Origin: Antedon mediterranea
Taxonomy: Eukaryota > Echinodermata > Crinoidea > Comatulida > Antedonidae
NCBI RefSeq assembly: GCF_964355755.1
Contig: NC_092679.1
Coordinates: forward strand, 23,560,432-23,624,431
Reading direction: 5' to 3'
Length of the DNA: 64,000 bases
Shown piece after piece: positions 1 to 13,888 of the stretch. Both the position numbers and the translations under genes were made by a program. Each line of letters opens with the position of its first letter. The stretch's first letter is position 1. The notes under the pieces are model-generated. The model ran no database searches. It saw only the letters and a list, made by a program, of their open reading frames with translations, and was not told the DNA's origin.

Positions 1-301
1 GGTTTTACATTCGCTTCAGATTTTATAATCGTTTTGGTTTCGTTATGTTAAAGTTTAATTTACAATTGTTTACAAAATTAATAATAACAAATTACGATCA
101 TACTTATTGACAGTTACGTATGTACAGTATGTAAACTACTTTCCCTCCAGATTGTTTGTTTGTTTTTGTTTTCTGTTTGAGAAAGTAGACACGTTTACGT
201 AGAGTGAAGCATGGACTTGTATGATATTGAGTAGGCATAATTGTGTACGTATATCCGCAATTTCAGCCTCGTCAAAAAGAAACTCCTTTTTCAAACATCA
301 T

Positions 302-2870
302 TTACAAAGCCAAGACGTAGTTTAATTTGAACGCATGTGGTTTGTGTGAGTCGTGGTCTCTGTTCATCTCTAGAACCAAACGGACTTCTCCGTCGTGTGA
401 ATTGAATTCAAAATTGTTCTGGCCTTGTCTCACGGGACTGTCTTTCATACGATGTCTGCTAGTGTTTTCCTTCATTGGTTGTTTACCGTCCACTATCATC
501 TCTTTACGATATCCTTTCAGTTGGTATATCTTAATTCCCATGTGTTGTGGATCAATGAAACATCTGTAATTAAATTTACTCATTGTAATTAAATGTATTT
601 AGTAATTTTATTTAAACATTTCTCCTACGCAAACAAATGTGTTGCTGGCTGTGAGCGTGTATAAATATAATCCTGGCGTACGGTACATCATATTCAAAAT
701 GCCTAAAATAAATACCGGTATCTTTTAAATAAATACGATTATTTCTTTTATGATATGTAGGAAGTTTAAAAAATATAATTGCTAGATATAGAGGCTGTAG
801 ACAAAGATAGTGGCATGCTACACAACCTCTGGCATCTTATAAAAAAGATTGTTTTGAACTTGGAATTTCAATTATAGAAACATTATTAGATACAAGCCAA
901 TTATCTGAAATTAATAAAAACACAATGTAATTTTACTATGATGATGATTTAATAGCTTGTGTGAACCATCATGGAACGCTAGTAATTATATAATATACTG
1001 TCTATTGAACGCCATGTGACCCACAATCGTCCAATCAAATGACATGAATCTATTTAGGAGTTATATAATAATCATTTTATACCACATCTTTCACCAACAC
1101 CAACATCATAACTATTGATTGCAATGAATGTTAGCCTTTTGACTTACTTGAAATCATCACCAGTTTTCCCATATTTGAATCTGACCTCGATTGACCCTCT
1201 GGGATTTGTCCAAAGTATGTATCCCCTATCAGCACTTAGTTCCACGTGATCACATGGGTTGAATCCACTGTGAAAACAATGATTATAGTTAATTTTTAGT
1301 TTCATTTACCATGTCAAACGCTACTATCGTAAATGGATTTTTAGGCAATAATATTCAAATAAATAGAATCAGTGTTGTTTATTGATATTAAAGAAATACA
1401 CTTTGTCGTCTCAGAAGGAGTATATATCAATGAGAGTTGCAATGAGACTTAACAAGCATTTTTCTTTATTTTAAAATCAGATAAATAAAAAAAAAAGAAG
1501 AAAAAAAAACAACAATATTTAGAATCAGTGTTCTATATTTATTGATATTAATAAAATTTATATCAACAGTTAACCTCTAAACAGACAATATCTGTATGAT
1601 AATTATTATGGATACAAGTGTCTATGGCTAAAATGAACCATTTTGACAACTATTAAATATATTGATTGTAAGATAGTTGAAATGTCAAGGGTTACTTGCG
1701 GTTAATATACATGTATACTTAGAACGAATCATAATGTCATGGCACATTCTTCTGATGAGCTCAAAGTACTTTTACTAACATGATCATAGCGGCTGCTTGT
1801 AGTTTAATTAGTTTTGTTAGCTTTGAAATAGTTAGTAGGGGATGAGCCAAATTGAGCCGATTTGATATTAATTACACACAGTTTAATAGAAAAACTAAAT
1901 AACATATAGTAAACAATAAACTCTCACAGAAAATAAGGGACATAAAGTTACAAACTCTTAGTGATCGGTTAATTTCTAATTGAAAGAAAAAAAGTTTTAT
2001 AGACAAACTATATAATAATTTTAATAATTTGCTTGTTAACCTGGACATAGTAGTCCTTAACTATGAGTCAGATTATCCCCACCGGTATCAGAACATTACA
2101 ATACTACGGTAACGGTAATAGGAAAAACAAATAAATCACAACATAAATAGAATATAAGGGAATGTCAAACTTGTAGTGATTTCTAGAAAAATAGTGTTTT
2201 TCTTTTTTCAAAATCCATGTAAAGTTTTATCAAATGTATATATATAAACCCCAGTTTAAAACAATTTAATCAAATCCATGTAAAGTTTAATAAAATATAT
2301 ATATATAAACCCCAGTTAAAAACAATTTCTGTAAACATTTATATAGGTTCACTCCGATTCGTTTTGTAATTGTCGATTCTGTACAAATGCTATATGCCTT
2401 GTAGGCTTTACCTTTTCTCTATATACTCAAATAGCATAATTAAAATAGTACAAATACTACAGACCTTTTATGAACCTGAGCAAATGGTAACCAAAGAAGA
2501 GTTTGTCTGTTAACTATATTGACTGTAGAGTGGTATATAAGAATGGATTTTGGTAAACTCACTTCTTCCGACTGGCAAACAAGTCGTTGCACTCATCCCC
2601 TCCCATACTCAAGCACAATTTCACTCTAAGCATCTAAAACTGCTCTATATAACACCATTTTCTTTTCTTCCTACCTTTCTTGAGCCAAAAATCTACTAGA
2701 AGATTTCATTAGTCGAATGGCAGGGTCATCGCCTGCCCGTAAAGTCAATACGGTATCTTTATCCCAAGAAGCATCCAGGCATCGCAAGTCGATAAAAAAC
2801 TTTGGCACATTTGGTGGAATAAACAGCCGACTCATACCTCTTCCAACTCTTAACACAGTTTTAATGCAAG
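302..2870 (-). CDS. 3' end of an unrecognised gene, possibly a secreted or CUB-like protein (three exons)
   Basis: Three minus-strand exons join in phase: about 2870-2675, 1267-1148 and 563-302, with donors GTAGGA and GTAAGT, CAG acceptors before the second and third exons, and a TAA stop at 302-304. The joined product has about 190 residues of ordinary composition. It contains the segment CDHVELSADRGYILWTNPRG, a Cys at the start of the last exon (CFIDPQHMGIKIY), and a charged stretch ending HKPHAFKLNYVLAL. Alternating hydrophobic strands and a few cysteines suggest an extracellular beta-sandwich, perhaps CUB- or meteorin-like, but I do not recognise the family and that suggestion is weak. 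The 5' boundary of the first listed exon is uncertain: GTTTAAG before 2870 is a possible acceptor, and an in-frame ATG lies at 2832. Upstream exons and any signal peptide were not found between 2.9 and 7.4 kb. The phase agreement across both introns is the main evidence that this is real coding sequence. Confidence 0.6.
2211..2328. repeat. imperfect two-copy tandem repeat of about 62 bp
   Basis: Two head-to-tail units begin with AATCCATGTAAAGTTT and contain a TATATA run and ATAAACCCCAGTT. They differ by a few substitutions. The repeat lies in the intron between the 1148-1267 and 2675-2870 exons. Confidence 0.75.
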
Positions 2871-2879
2871 CTTAAACCA

Positions 2880-5800
2880 GTTTGTAAAGTATGCCTAAAC
2901 TTGAGTAAATATGCTAAATGTCTTTTCCAATAGATATGTCATCTAAGTTTAAGAAAACTTCGTATTTAAATTTAGGTTCGGTATAGTTGTTTTAAAACTG
3001 ACATTGAATTTCTTGAAGCTTGTGATGTAATGGAGCAGCTGTTTAAAACATAAAAGGCGCTACCAAACGACCAAAGTTATTATGGACAAAATAATACAGA
3101 GGGAGGAACGGCAGTAAACGGAACTGTAACGGTACCATTTAAATACTTTGTTTGTAATTAATAGTAATAGAATTGTAATTTTATTAATGGTTCGATCGAT
3201 CTTCCATAATAATATGGATTTAATGTTATTTCATGTGTTTATTTTGTTATTTAATTTGTTTTGAAATAACTATTCAAGTAGCTTTGTGTGTCATAGGTCA
3301 ATTGGTCATACTGTACTTACAGTAGTAGGCCTATTAATATAAATTAGGCTTGCAAGACGTCAGAGTATGGCAAAGATCGGACCAATTAAAATAGTAGTTC
3401 ATATCCGTAGTATTTTAATAAAATTTAACAAATTATAGCAAACTGTCAATCCGTAGGTTAACATTATATTAACTAGAGTTTTATATCATCAACACCTGAA
3501 CATAAGCTATATAGGTCTATTCTAGTTATCCTATAACTGCAGTTAGGCAAGTTATGGATCAATGCCTTTTAATGACCATGAAAGATGAGGGGTACAAATT
3601 ATATTTACTGAATTAATTATTATGATCTGGTAAGGACATTCTATTCAAAAGTACCACTCCCACTGAACCATTTCTACCAATGGGCAAACTTGTTTTATAG
3701 TTTTCAGATTGACTAATCATATCTCTTGTTGTATAGAACTCATTAACATTTAATTAATCACTTTCTTTCACGTTTCTTATGGCGCGCTATTGAGGGGGCT
3801 CTTCATAAAAATAAATTGCAGGCAACCAAGTCGTTGAAAGAAATAATTTAGGTTAGAACTAGTTTGCTATACCATTTTAGAAAGGAGGCGCCATGCAGAT
3901 TACCTATGGTGGGGATCTGAGATGAGATACATTTCACCAGAGAAAAAATGGATAAACATATACTGGCAAAATGCACTAGCCTACCTCCCACCTCATAGTA
4001 TTATAAAACATCTAATGTGGACCCGCATAGCCTCCAATATTACGTTGTAACCGATAGTAAGTACTTTTTTCTCATTCATCGTCCGGAAGAATTAGTCTAG
4101 ATCAGTTTCAGATTTTTCGTATCGTATACTGCCTCTACTACTAGTAATACTAGGTCTAGCTTAGGTAATAGTTGTCTTGTAAAATCTTTTAACTTCAACT
4201 TCGGCTTCTGCATGAGAAAACTGAGAAATGAGAAATTAGCGCCCTCAATGGCTTATGATTTATAATACATGTCTCTCTCGCTCTTATATATATATTATAT
4301 TAAACATACATTTTCATTATTCAAACACTAACTGTAATGGTCTTCTCGGATAAGGACTATAAAAGCTAGTGATCATAACTGAGCCCTATGGGAGAACAGT
4401 CTTTGACTGAAGAAGAGGTCACCCAGTATAGAGAAAAACAACATTAAAATGGTCAGGGATTCCCTAATATGGTATTATAATTTCGGTTTTACAAACATTT
4501 AATCAATTATGTGTCTGAATGTTCTAATATTTATTATAATTTGATTGTGTTTACTGTAGGCCTACCCACGACTCCCAATACGAACTTTATGGAGGAAAAC
4601 AAAACGTTTCAAACGTTATATAAGGCTTTATATATAAAACATGAACGCATTCAAATTGAAATATTTTATTTTTAATGTTGGTCATACACATTGACAGGTA
4701 ATAGGCTAAGATATGCTAAGTTGTTACAAAATCAAACATCCATCGACTATCGCATCATTGATTGGCTGAGCCTTCTTTAAGCCGTGTTAATTGAATCAAT
4801 TCAATATCATTATATAGAACGTGTATCAATCATTATGACACGTTCATTACCAAAAACAGGTGCTAATTATAACAGCTATCGTCGATGTGAACGATTTATT
4901 ACCACACTGCAGAGGAACTGTATGCATCCATTATGCTAGGCCTACATCAACCTGAATCTTAGTTCACAGAATCACATTCATTTTAATAGTAATTTAAGTT
5001 AAACTCTTTTTTTCTTTAGTTTCTTCATTAAATTAACACTGAACACACCGCACCGCAGCCGTGTAAGTGCATTGTCAATAAATCACGCTGATAAATGTAT
5101 TACGGTACATCTATCAGCATACATTTGGGTTTCGCAGTACGCAAAGCAAGGACGACGACGTAAACGCAATCACGACGCTGTAAATCATAGCGTCGTCATA
5201 TTACTTTTTTTGTGTCGCATTTACGTCCTAATGGGAACCAAGTATTAACATTTCATAGGCCCATGTACTTTGATTAGCTTTTAAGAAACATTCCATCTAA
5301 TAATAAATGCGAGTAGGCCTATGTTTATGAACGCATGGAGAGGCTCTGATATTACGTTACACAACTCACAGTGGTTGTTCACAAGCTGTCAACATCTTAC
5401 ATACCTTAGGCCCAAAATATTTATTAAAATCACCAAGATGCGTCATTCATTCCTAATGTCAAAATATTGTTATGTATAAATTAGGTTTCATTTTTGTTTT
5501 CCTTTTTCATTATTTCATTTTTTTTTCTTTTTCATTATTTCATTTTTTGCTACGATACCGGGTACTGCATTCTAATCATCAGAACATATTTATAGGCATA
5601 AAGTAAAAGGACGTATGAAGGCATATAAATCAATTTGAAACGTTGCCGATCGCCAACTCGAAATAATTAAAGTTTTTTCAATAGCTACTAGTAGCTGTAT
5701 TAATTTGGTTCAATCGCCTCGAAATGTGTAATGTTATTAATTCGCCTAAATACAAATAAATAAAAAAAATAGTTACATTACAAACATACGATAAAATAAA

Positions 5801-6925
5801 ATAATATATCCCACGTGTGGATATTAGTAGTACACGTATTTATAATTGGCCTAAACATTAACGTTCTATTATTGTGATTTGTGCGATCGAATTTCGATAG
5901 TTTTATCGTATTCATTTGGAAGCATTCAGACGATATATTTATCAAGATAATATATAGCTTCATGCATAGGCCTATTATAAGCCTTGGTATGAAGGGGATT
6001 GTTTTAATTACCAATGTATACATCATACTGCGTGTACTATGTTGGCGTACATTAAATGGAACGTTGCCAATGTAAATGATAATGTAATATAATAATGAAT
6101 AGAACACCGTGCTAATAAACTAAACGGATTCCTTCTATTAATACAAATAATTCATTACATTACATTTGTATATAATAAAAACACTCATGAAAAACCTCTG
6201 ATTGTGGAACTGGCACTAATTAAGTAAATATAGACAAATGAACGGAGGATGAGTATATATTTTATCCAGTAATGATGGTAAATAAAAAAACCTCTTACCT
6301 GACGCTAAGCCTTCCTCTACCCTCATCCGATAAAATTTTTATACTCATTTTTGTTTATAATAAACCGTTTAAATCCACGTATAATGAAAAGTTGCTTCTC
6401 ATAGAAACTATGATGCAGTAAATCCAAATGTTGAATTAAATATGCTCACTATAATTCATGCACATGATTCACAAGCGGCGCATGTTTTACACTACAATCA
6501 TCGATTCGCGATTGGCAACAAGTCATACATCAAAATCCGAATACCTCAAATGCCTACGTCACTTCAATATTGTCTTCACGTATTGTGGTCGTCATCGTCC
6601 CTTAAGTTATCCGTCCAAACCAAAATTGACCAATTAACAATCAGAGCATCGTGGTTTTTCGTCATATTCTGCCCACAGTGTCTCCCGAACGAACAGCTAA
6701 GCAATCGGATGAACAATAACGTCGTGATCGGATCATTCCTACGAATTAATTAGGTTTTGCTAAATATAGTCATGGGCCATACCATAATAGAAACCCCCCG
6801 GGGAGACTTCCAGAAATTCCTAAACAATATTAATAACTTTTGCAAAGAGGGAGCACTTTTGATGCATCATACGAACGCCGTCAAATAGGTTTCTCGTTCC
6901 ATTCGTAAATTGCATAGATTTAGTT
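2880..6925. other. non-coding stretch with no supported gene
   Basis: AT-rich sequence with short ORFs only, none with coding composition or convincing splice sites. It holds scattered TAGGCCTA palindromes (for example near 3327, 4557 and 5317) and a small CpG-richer patch near 5140-5190. It may contain undetected 5' exons of the gene that ends at 302. Confidence 0.5.
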
Positions 6926-6927
6926 TT

Positions 6928-6970
6928 TTGACTCCACAGCTCACTATGTCGGTCGGTCGGTAAACACTAT
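6928..6970 (+). repeat. inverted-repeat partner, left of the calpain gene
   Basis: The sequence around TATGTCGGTCGGTCGGTAAA recurs in reverse complement at about 13246-13290. The match covers about 38 bp with few mismatches, and the two copies lie on either side of the calpain gene. Confidence 0.7.
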
Positions 6971-7331
6971 TAGAGTTGTGAATAGTGAAGAAATTGATCT
7001 GGTTAGGTGTATTCAAATTTCTACACCAAGTGGGAAAAAATCATTTGTTTTGTGCGTTTTTTGTGCCGTATAATTATATGGAATATTTATTCCGAAATAA
7101 AGTAAATATCAAATATGCGAGTGGCACAAAGACATATGCATACATAGGCTTAATAGTGCAACGGTAATTCCGTGATGTCTTAACTGAATTAATCAAGAGC
7201 TTAAAATGCTTTTGTATGTAATTTACATACCTCATAACTCATTTCTTCATAATTTGTTAATTTTCAGATTTTGTACTGAAGAGCGTAAGAATAATACAAA
7301 GTAAAGTGAGTTTGAAAAAACTTTCAATTAT

Positions 7332-7337
7332 TTTATT
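7332..7337 (-). promoter_or_regulatory. probable polyadenylation signal of the calpain-like gene
   Basis: TTTATT on the plus strand reads AATAAA on the minus strand, about 150 nt downstream of the calpain stop codon at 7488-7490. Confidence 0.5.
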
Positions 7338-7487
7338 TCCAATTACGATATTACAATTACAATATATAGCTGCCTAAATTCGTTTATATTATATGCGTTG
7401 TTCGGCTACTCAACTATATAGGTCAAATGAGTATTTTAATTCCGACCGATGACGTAATTTTAATCACGACCGATGACGGGATTCGTC

Positions 7488-10400
7488 TTAAAGCTTAACA
7501 CACATTTCCATCAGCTGAAAAGAAAAAAGATATCAAATTAGAAATTTTCGAAAAAGTATTGTCAATCATTTGACCCAAATCTCAGACATTTGATCTTGCG
7601 TCTGGCTGCGACAAATACTAACAGTACTGTGTACATACCGTGTCGCAGGCAAAGAAAAGCCCTTTGATTTCCGGAGCTCAGCATCTACTACAATGTGCTC
7701 CAGTGGAAGAACTATTTTGTATAGATAATTATTACGTATGAAAACATATACTTACATCTTCAATCGTAAGTGCCACAGATTTCTCATTCGACCCACCAAG
7801 CTTTTCAAATTTCTCTGCAATGAATATAGATTAACAATAAATTCAATGTATGAAGTGGAATACCAATCTACACACTGGTCGGGCTAATAGTGGAATCACC
7901 AAGCGCCACACATCGGTGGGGCTAATAGTGGAATAGCCAAGCGTTATATAATGGTCGGTTTAATAGTAACTTACTAATAACGTATCGAAGCTTTGAAACC
8001 ATGAGGAAAAATTCGTCGTATGTAATCTTATTGTCACTGCCAACGTACCGACTCACTAGGTGCTGCAATATGGTGTCACTGGTTTTAAGACCTGAAAGAG
8101 AAAGTAATATTTATTTCTTATGTGTGTTTTCATATCTTTATACTGTAAAACAATTGTATTAGGCCCTACAGTGCGCAGGCCTAGGAGTGGTTGAAGCCGT
8201 CGCCTAAAACATACCTGCTCGTGATAAAGCATCTCTCAACTCGCTCGCATCAAGAGATTTACTGTTGTCTTTATCCGATTGTAGAAACGTCATCTGGAAA
8301 AATCAATACGATTTGGTTTAAATAGAAGTTGTAGAACCCATTATAAATAAATAATGCATTATGTTGTATACTTACGTCACAATAGAATGACAACGCCCCA
8401 ATGGCCATGCCTTCATTGACGGAAAGTGTTCGAGAATCGTCGTCCTATTAAGAAGGTTAAGTTAATCTAATCTAGTATAATACATAAAAAGGTTTCCAAG
8501 TATATCTTGGCGACAGTTGCGCTTATGTCCCTTGCGTGGTGTCCCTATGTGTGAACCAAGGTTTAGGCTAATATGCATTTAGTACAAAAGGATACGTCAT
8601 ATAGAGCGGCGATAGCTGCGGATGTTTCGTGTGAAATATCAATAGGAATTATTTCTGAAAGAAAAAATAGAATATATATTCAAACTTTCCATTTAAATTA
8701 ATTAATGTAAAGTAATACATTGCATTAAAAAAAATGCTACATACGTTCCTTTTTCCAACCTGCGAAAAACGCATCTAGCTCCGAGTTGTCCATTAAGCCA
8801 TCCTATAAACAAAAGAGTAAAACGGTATAAACAGGCAAGAGTGAAATAATATAACAGTCTACTTTATTCTTTTCTACTTACCGCACCGGCTTTTTCTTTA
8901 AAGAAAGATTCAATAATCGATGACATCATAGGATCAAGATCGTCAAACTGAAATTAAAATTAACATTTACAATACAGTACAGAAGTATACACTATTAAGA
9001 AGTACGGTATAGGTTTTACTATTTATTTCGTTTCATTATAGTCCATAGCTTACATTTTTCGTTAGTGTTGGTGTGTAGACGGTTATGCAACTTGCCGATC
9101 TAAAAGAAATCACAATTTAGTAAAGACCATATAATATTAAAACAATAGGCCTATATATTCTTATGTGTGAACCGTAGCCCCCAATGTGAACGGACGCCTA
9201 CAGAGCTCAACCAAAGCTGTACGGATTATTTATTTGGTAGATGAAATCGCCCACCCACAGTCCTATATTAGTCTATACTTACGCAGTCTTGGAAGAATAT
9301 CCAGCGAAGAAACGCAACAAGAACGGAATTTCTTTGTTCTTATTAAACGTTGATGGAATGACGACGTAGTTCCCCGGATCTAGAGTCATGAACAGATTAA
9401 TTTCTCGTATTCCCTCTTTGTGTACAATTGAGTGAAGTGGTTTGTTGTTTTGAAGAAACTTGCTGTCGATTGGAGAGTCTTCAGTCTGTTAGCAAATTGG
9501 AAATTCATCAGTTGGGAAATGTGTAGTTTCGCAATATTCGTGTATGCATAATTAGCAATATTCAGTACGCAATTCGTTTTCAAGAGATCGCCATTACCTT
9601 GTATACATCGAGACCAATGTTATATCCATCCCACGAAGTTTCTTGTCTGCCTCTTCCAACTGCCATCAGAGAGACGACCACTAAATCACCATCATCGTCA
9701 ACCTTTATATTGTATTGGGGATTGTTATGGAAATCTACAAGACACAAATACAGATATATATTTTTCGGTAAGTCTACATTTTTGTTTTTTATATTGTAAT
9801 TTTATAAATAAAATCAAAAGTAATAAGCAACTGTTTTTGTAAATAAATTCCTGTTTTGTACAAATTTTCCAAAAGAATAATCATAATATCAGTCGAATAT
9901 TCCAAATTGTTTTATGACCTTTTGAAGCAAGCTTTTGAGCGTTCTTTTGTAACATAGCAAATTCGAATAGGATGGTATGGATCACTTACTTTCTTTGTTA
10001 GCCTCATAACGTCCCATTGCAGTCGAACCCTTCTGCCACTTATTGAAATGCTCGGTTACAGTCCAGTTTGACTCCTTTTCAGACAGCTCCGGTGGAACAT
10101 GGAGAATCCTTAGCTCTTTGAATCTTTTCAGAACATCTTTGATATCCATCCTTAACAAGTATTGGAACAATTTAAATGATACATGGAATATCATGATAAA
10201 AAACAGAAATTAGGCCTAAATGGTTTAATTAGTATACTATTTACCAAAAATCGCCATCTACTTTGCTTTTTATTTTAAACTCTTCCTTGATTTCAGCACT
10301 CAACGACTTCATCTCTTTCGACCTGAAATGTCCAATGAGGTTTTTTTTTTAAAATGGTACACTAGCTAGTTTTTTTTTAACCTTCCTTTTCGTGCGCAAG

Positions 10401-12002
10401 AAACATTGCGCGTTTAAGTCCGAATATTGTCGGAAAGACGCATACAGATATCTACTTACTCGTCGCCCCAAGGTCCAGTCCATTCACAACGTTCTGTACT
10501 GAGAACTCGAATGATATTTGCCCAACACATAATGTTATTGTCGTTGTACATTACCTGAAAGATGGTAACAAAATTGCAATAAGACATTATATAAAACAAG
10601 TACCCTGTCCATTTCATTTATTATTCAGTACAAAGATATTGCCATTTCTAAATAAATCTATTGAAACTGTATAGTGAGGATTTTGGATAAGCCAATACGT
10701 TTAGATGTAGATATGTTGCCAATGATTGGCTTAAATATGGTCAAGGCTATAACTTACTTTTTTTACGCTTCCATTTAGAATGTACAATGTTTTCGGTTTG
10801 AGACCACAATAATCCGAATGTCCGAAAGCTAAAGTAGCGGTCACGAGTGATCCGGTTTTTCTGCACATTTTCAATTTTGAAGAAAGTGTAGCCTCTGTAC
10901 AATCGGACACTTGTACTCTCTCAACAGTACCACCAGATAGATCGATCAACGCTTCAGGAATCTCAAAAGTACAATCCATCGCTTCGTAACGCATCAATAG
11001 CCTTTAGAAAACAAATATGATTATGTTATAGATTAAACAGTAATATAATCTAGGTTAAACTTATCTAATTGATACGGTAGCTTACTTGGCCAATGCCTTT
11101 TCCATGAGAGGGGCCCAGAATTCATCTTTTGATTGGCAGCGACCAAACATCAGTTTACCATCCAGTGTTGGCAGTCGATCGTCAATTACAATTTCATACC
11201 AAGATCCAAATCTCCAGAATCTGAACCTAAAGATGCCTTTATAGTTGTCTTTGAACGACTGTTCTGGACACACGTAGTTGAGTACGGACGGAACAAGCGT
11301 CATCCCTGCCAATGCGTTCATAAATGACGCGTTTGCTGTAGGAAAATTTAGGACAAACGTTACAATGTTGTTTGTTGCAAAGCGTTTCGCCTATAAATTG
11401 TAAAAGAACTTTATACTGAATTTATAAATTAAAGACACCAAATTCTTACCAAGGCCCTCGTCTCCTGCTAAAATAACCTCATTAAATGATGCTCCATCTT
11501 TAAAGAAGAATGCTTCCTGCTTGCCTTCTAAGATTTCCTAAGAGAAAACACAAGGTTTTGTGGATGGAACCCAAAATGTTAGACCTAGTTAAAAGGCAGC
11601 AGATTGAAAAATTCTAGCTAGCTTATATGCCCTAGGCCGTTGCAAATAAAAATCGTATGGGTTCATGGAGTAGTTATTTCTACATTTATATAGTTACCGC
11701 CTAATTAAAGTAAAGCGAATAATATTGCATACCCATGAATATGCCTAGTACAATTTATTAATGTTAGTTATTGTAAGTACTATTTATTGAATATAAAAAC
11801 TTACTTTTGGACGTAGCCACTTGATGTCATTTCGCCTCTCGTAGAAGTCAAACAAAAATGTATCTTCTTTCAAGAAGATAGACTCGTTACATGCCCCAAA
11901 CCGGGGATCTTCGAACAGGTTATCCTTACTGTACTGACTATCCGCTATCAAATCAGCATACGTTTGGTCCCAAAGCGTGTTTACTTGTGTCGACACAGCC
12001 AT
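7488..12002 (-). CDS. calpain-like protein with degenerate catalytic triad (18 exons, complete)
   Basis: Exons (high to low): 12002-11805, 11537-11450, 11335-11086, 11001-10758, 10554-10460, 10322-10245, 10150-9990, 9734-9598, 9485-9283, 9099-9054, 8947-8882, 8802-8745, 8654-8596, 8444-8376, 8293-8215, 8091-7975, 7814-7756, 7514-7488. All junctions are GT-AG and phases match; 2,034 nt give 677 residues plus stop, a normal size for a classical calpain. Domain order is protease core (LFEDP near the N-terminus; EFWAPLMEKALAK; EWTGPW), C2-like domain (GSTA, NPQYNIKV, PGNYVVIPSTF) and a penta-EF-hand domain. EF loops encoded around 8596-8376 and at 8293-8215 (DKDNSKSLDASE) keep canonical calcium ligands. 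The region equivalent to GDCW reads ANASF, so the catalytic Cys is absent (Ala by my alignment). The His of the KGHAY-type motif is replaced (KTLYI), and the Asn of NPWG is replaced (LSTER). Inferred role: non-proteolytic, Ca2+-responsive cytosolic calpain homologue. Confidence 0.93.
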
Positions 12003-13245
12003 GATAATAGACGTGAAACTCGAATAAGTCCGAATGAAATAGGTGGGTCTATAGTAAACCGGCAGAACGTGTTGTCTCGACGACAGCAGCGGTAAGACTA
12101 AATGTACAAACCAAAACCAGGTCTATACACCATGTTTCTGAAACTCCCGTGTTTTGATTGGATGAAATTGTACCATGTGACACATACCACACCTGCATAA
12201 TTATTACCAGGTGAATTAATACGCTGGCTGGCCAATGACTGAAGCTAAATTTAAATGCAAACTGTATGACTACATAGACATTTATGTGGGAATAATACAT
12301 GCCACATTTGGGACGCGTTACTATTAAGTCAATAACATACTTATTTCCACGTTACTGGTATTCGTAGTAATGAAATATCATGTTTGTTAACCCGTTCCTA
12401 TTGATATTCCATATGTGTTGACGCGTTATTATTAATTAGGCATTAGACAAACTTGTATTGTTGAGGTACACTTGTTTAGGCCTGAGCCTGATACTTTCTA
12501 ACCCCCAGACAGCACCAGCTTACGCCTCTGCGAGGCAGCAAGAACTTGCATTATTAGGCTACTATTTTTCGTAGCAATGGAATATTACAGACTCGCTTAT
12601 GTTTGTTATTGTGTATGGTTACCCACAAAAAGAAGCTTGGCTCAATAAGAAGAAGATGTTAATTTAATTCTATCGGAATAACACCAATGTAAGTAACCTC
12701 CACCTTTTTGTTGCAACGTTAGGTAGTATAAATAGTTTTATTGAACTAAGTATTACTTAGTTAATTTTAGAATCTCTGCTTTGAATAACCAGAATACCTT
12801 GATGTTCTTGTGTTCAACAAACCAAGTCTATTCAGCCCTTTATGTGAAACAATAGTTATTGCCTAGCCTAGTAGCATTGATTTAGAATGGTTGTTAATGA
12901 GTGTACAATGGATTAAGGTATAGAAAAATATCCATGAATACACACAAAAAACACAAAACCATTATTGAAAGGAAAAACGTGAATACACTACTGTATCAGT
13001 AATTTACTTATTTCATGCTTTTAAACGCCTACAGCAAACATTAAAATAGGATTCTCGACACAAAGTTAAACAATATATAATGTTATTTTTTACTCTGAAA
13101 TGTCTTTATAGTATTTTGGTAAGGAGATCATTAGGTGTTATGCGAGATGAAATAATATGAGTTAAAGAATTTAGGTTGTAATTGAAAGTAGTATTCATAC
13201 TGAATTAACAAGGCCAATACATGGCGGCTGTCGCGTGCGCAAATT

Positions 13246-13290
13246 TGAGTTAGTGTTTACCGACCGACCGACATACTGAGCTATAGAGTC
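13246..13290 (-). repeat. inverted-repeat partner, right of the calpain gene
   Basis: Reverse complement of the sequence at 6928-6970, containing ACCGACCGACCGACATA. It sits in a CpG-rich patch (13195-13430) that also holds GCACGCGAC and CCGCGG. The patch could be part of an old mobile element or a regulatory island; no gene was supported there. Confidence 0.65.
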
Positions 13291-13888
13291 GCGTTGCACG
13301 CGACTAAAAACGTTTGAAAATTCCGCGGCGTCTTCTGCCAGTTGTTGCTTCCTTGCCGGCAAACAATGACGTAATTCATAGCGTGTCCTTTGGATGCCAT
13401 TGTTGTAAGTGACGTCACACCCACACAACTACATTTTTTAAATGGAGCCAAAACAATAAAATGATCAGTAATAGGACAGAATTTTATTTATTGTTAAAGA
13501 AACAGTTTGTGAAGTTTACAACAAAACTAATAAACAATATAAAAGATATAAGAAACTTTATTTGTCTTCGTGACAGCAATTCCAATTAAAAAGAATCATA
13601 TAAATGTCTATAAAAATGGCAGTAATATTTAAAAAAAATTAGTTAAAACCGTAAGGTTACAAATTACAGTCTAGAGACACCGGTGTTAAAAATATTATTA
13701 GAATTTGGTAAAGACGAATTTCTAAAAAGACTATATAGATTCATGATTTGGAGTAGATTTACGGCAGTCTAAAATCATTTATTTTGTTTTACTGACATAC
13801 TGTATATTAATTACCATTCAACAAACCTATTTATTTCCTAACTTACATATTCCTGAGCATTGTCGCAAAGAAACACGTATAAAATTTA

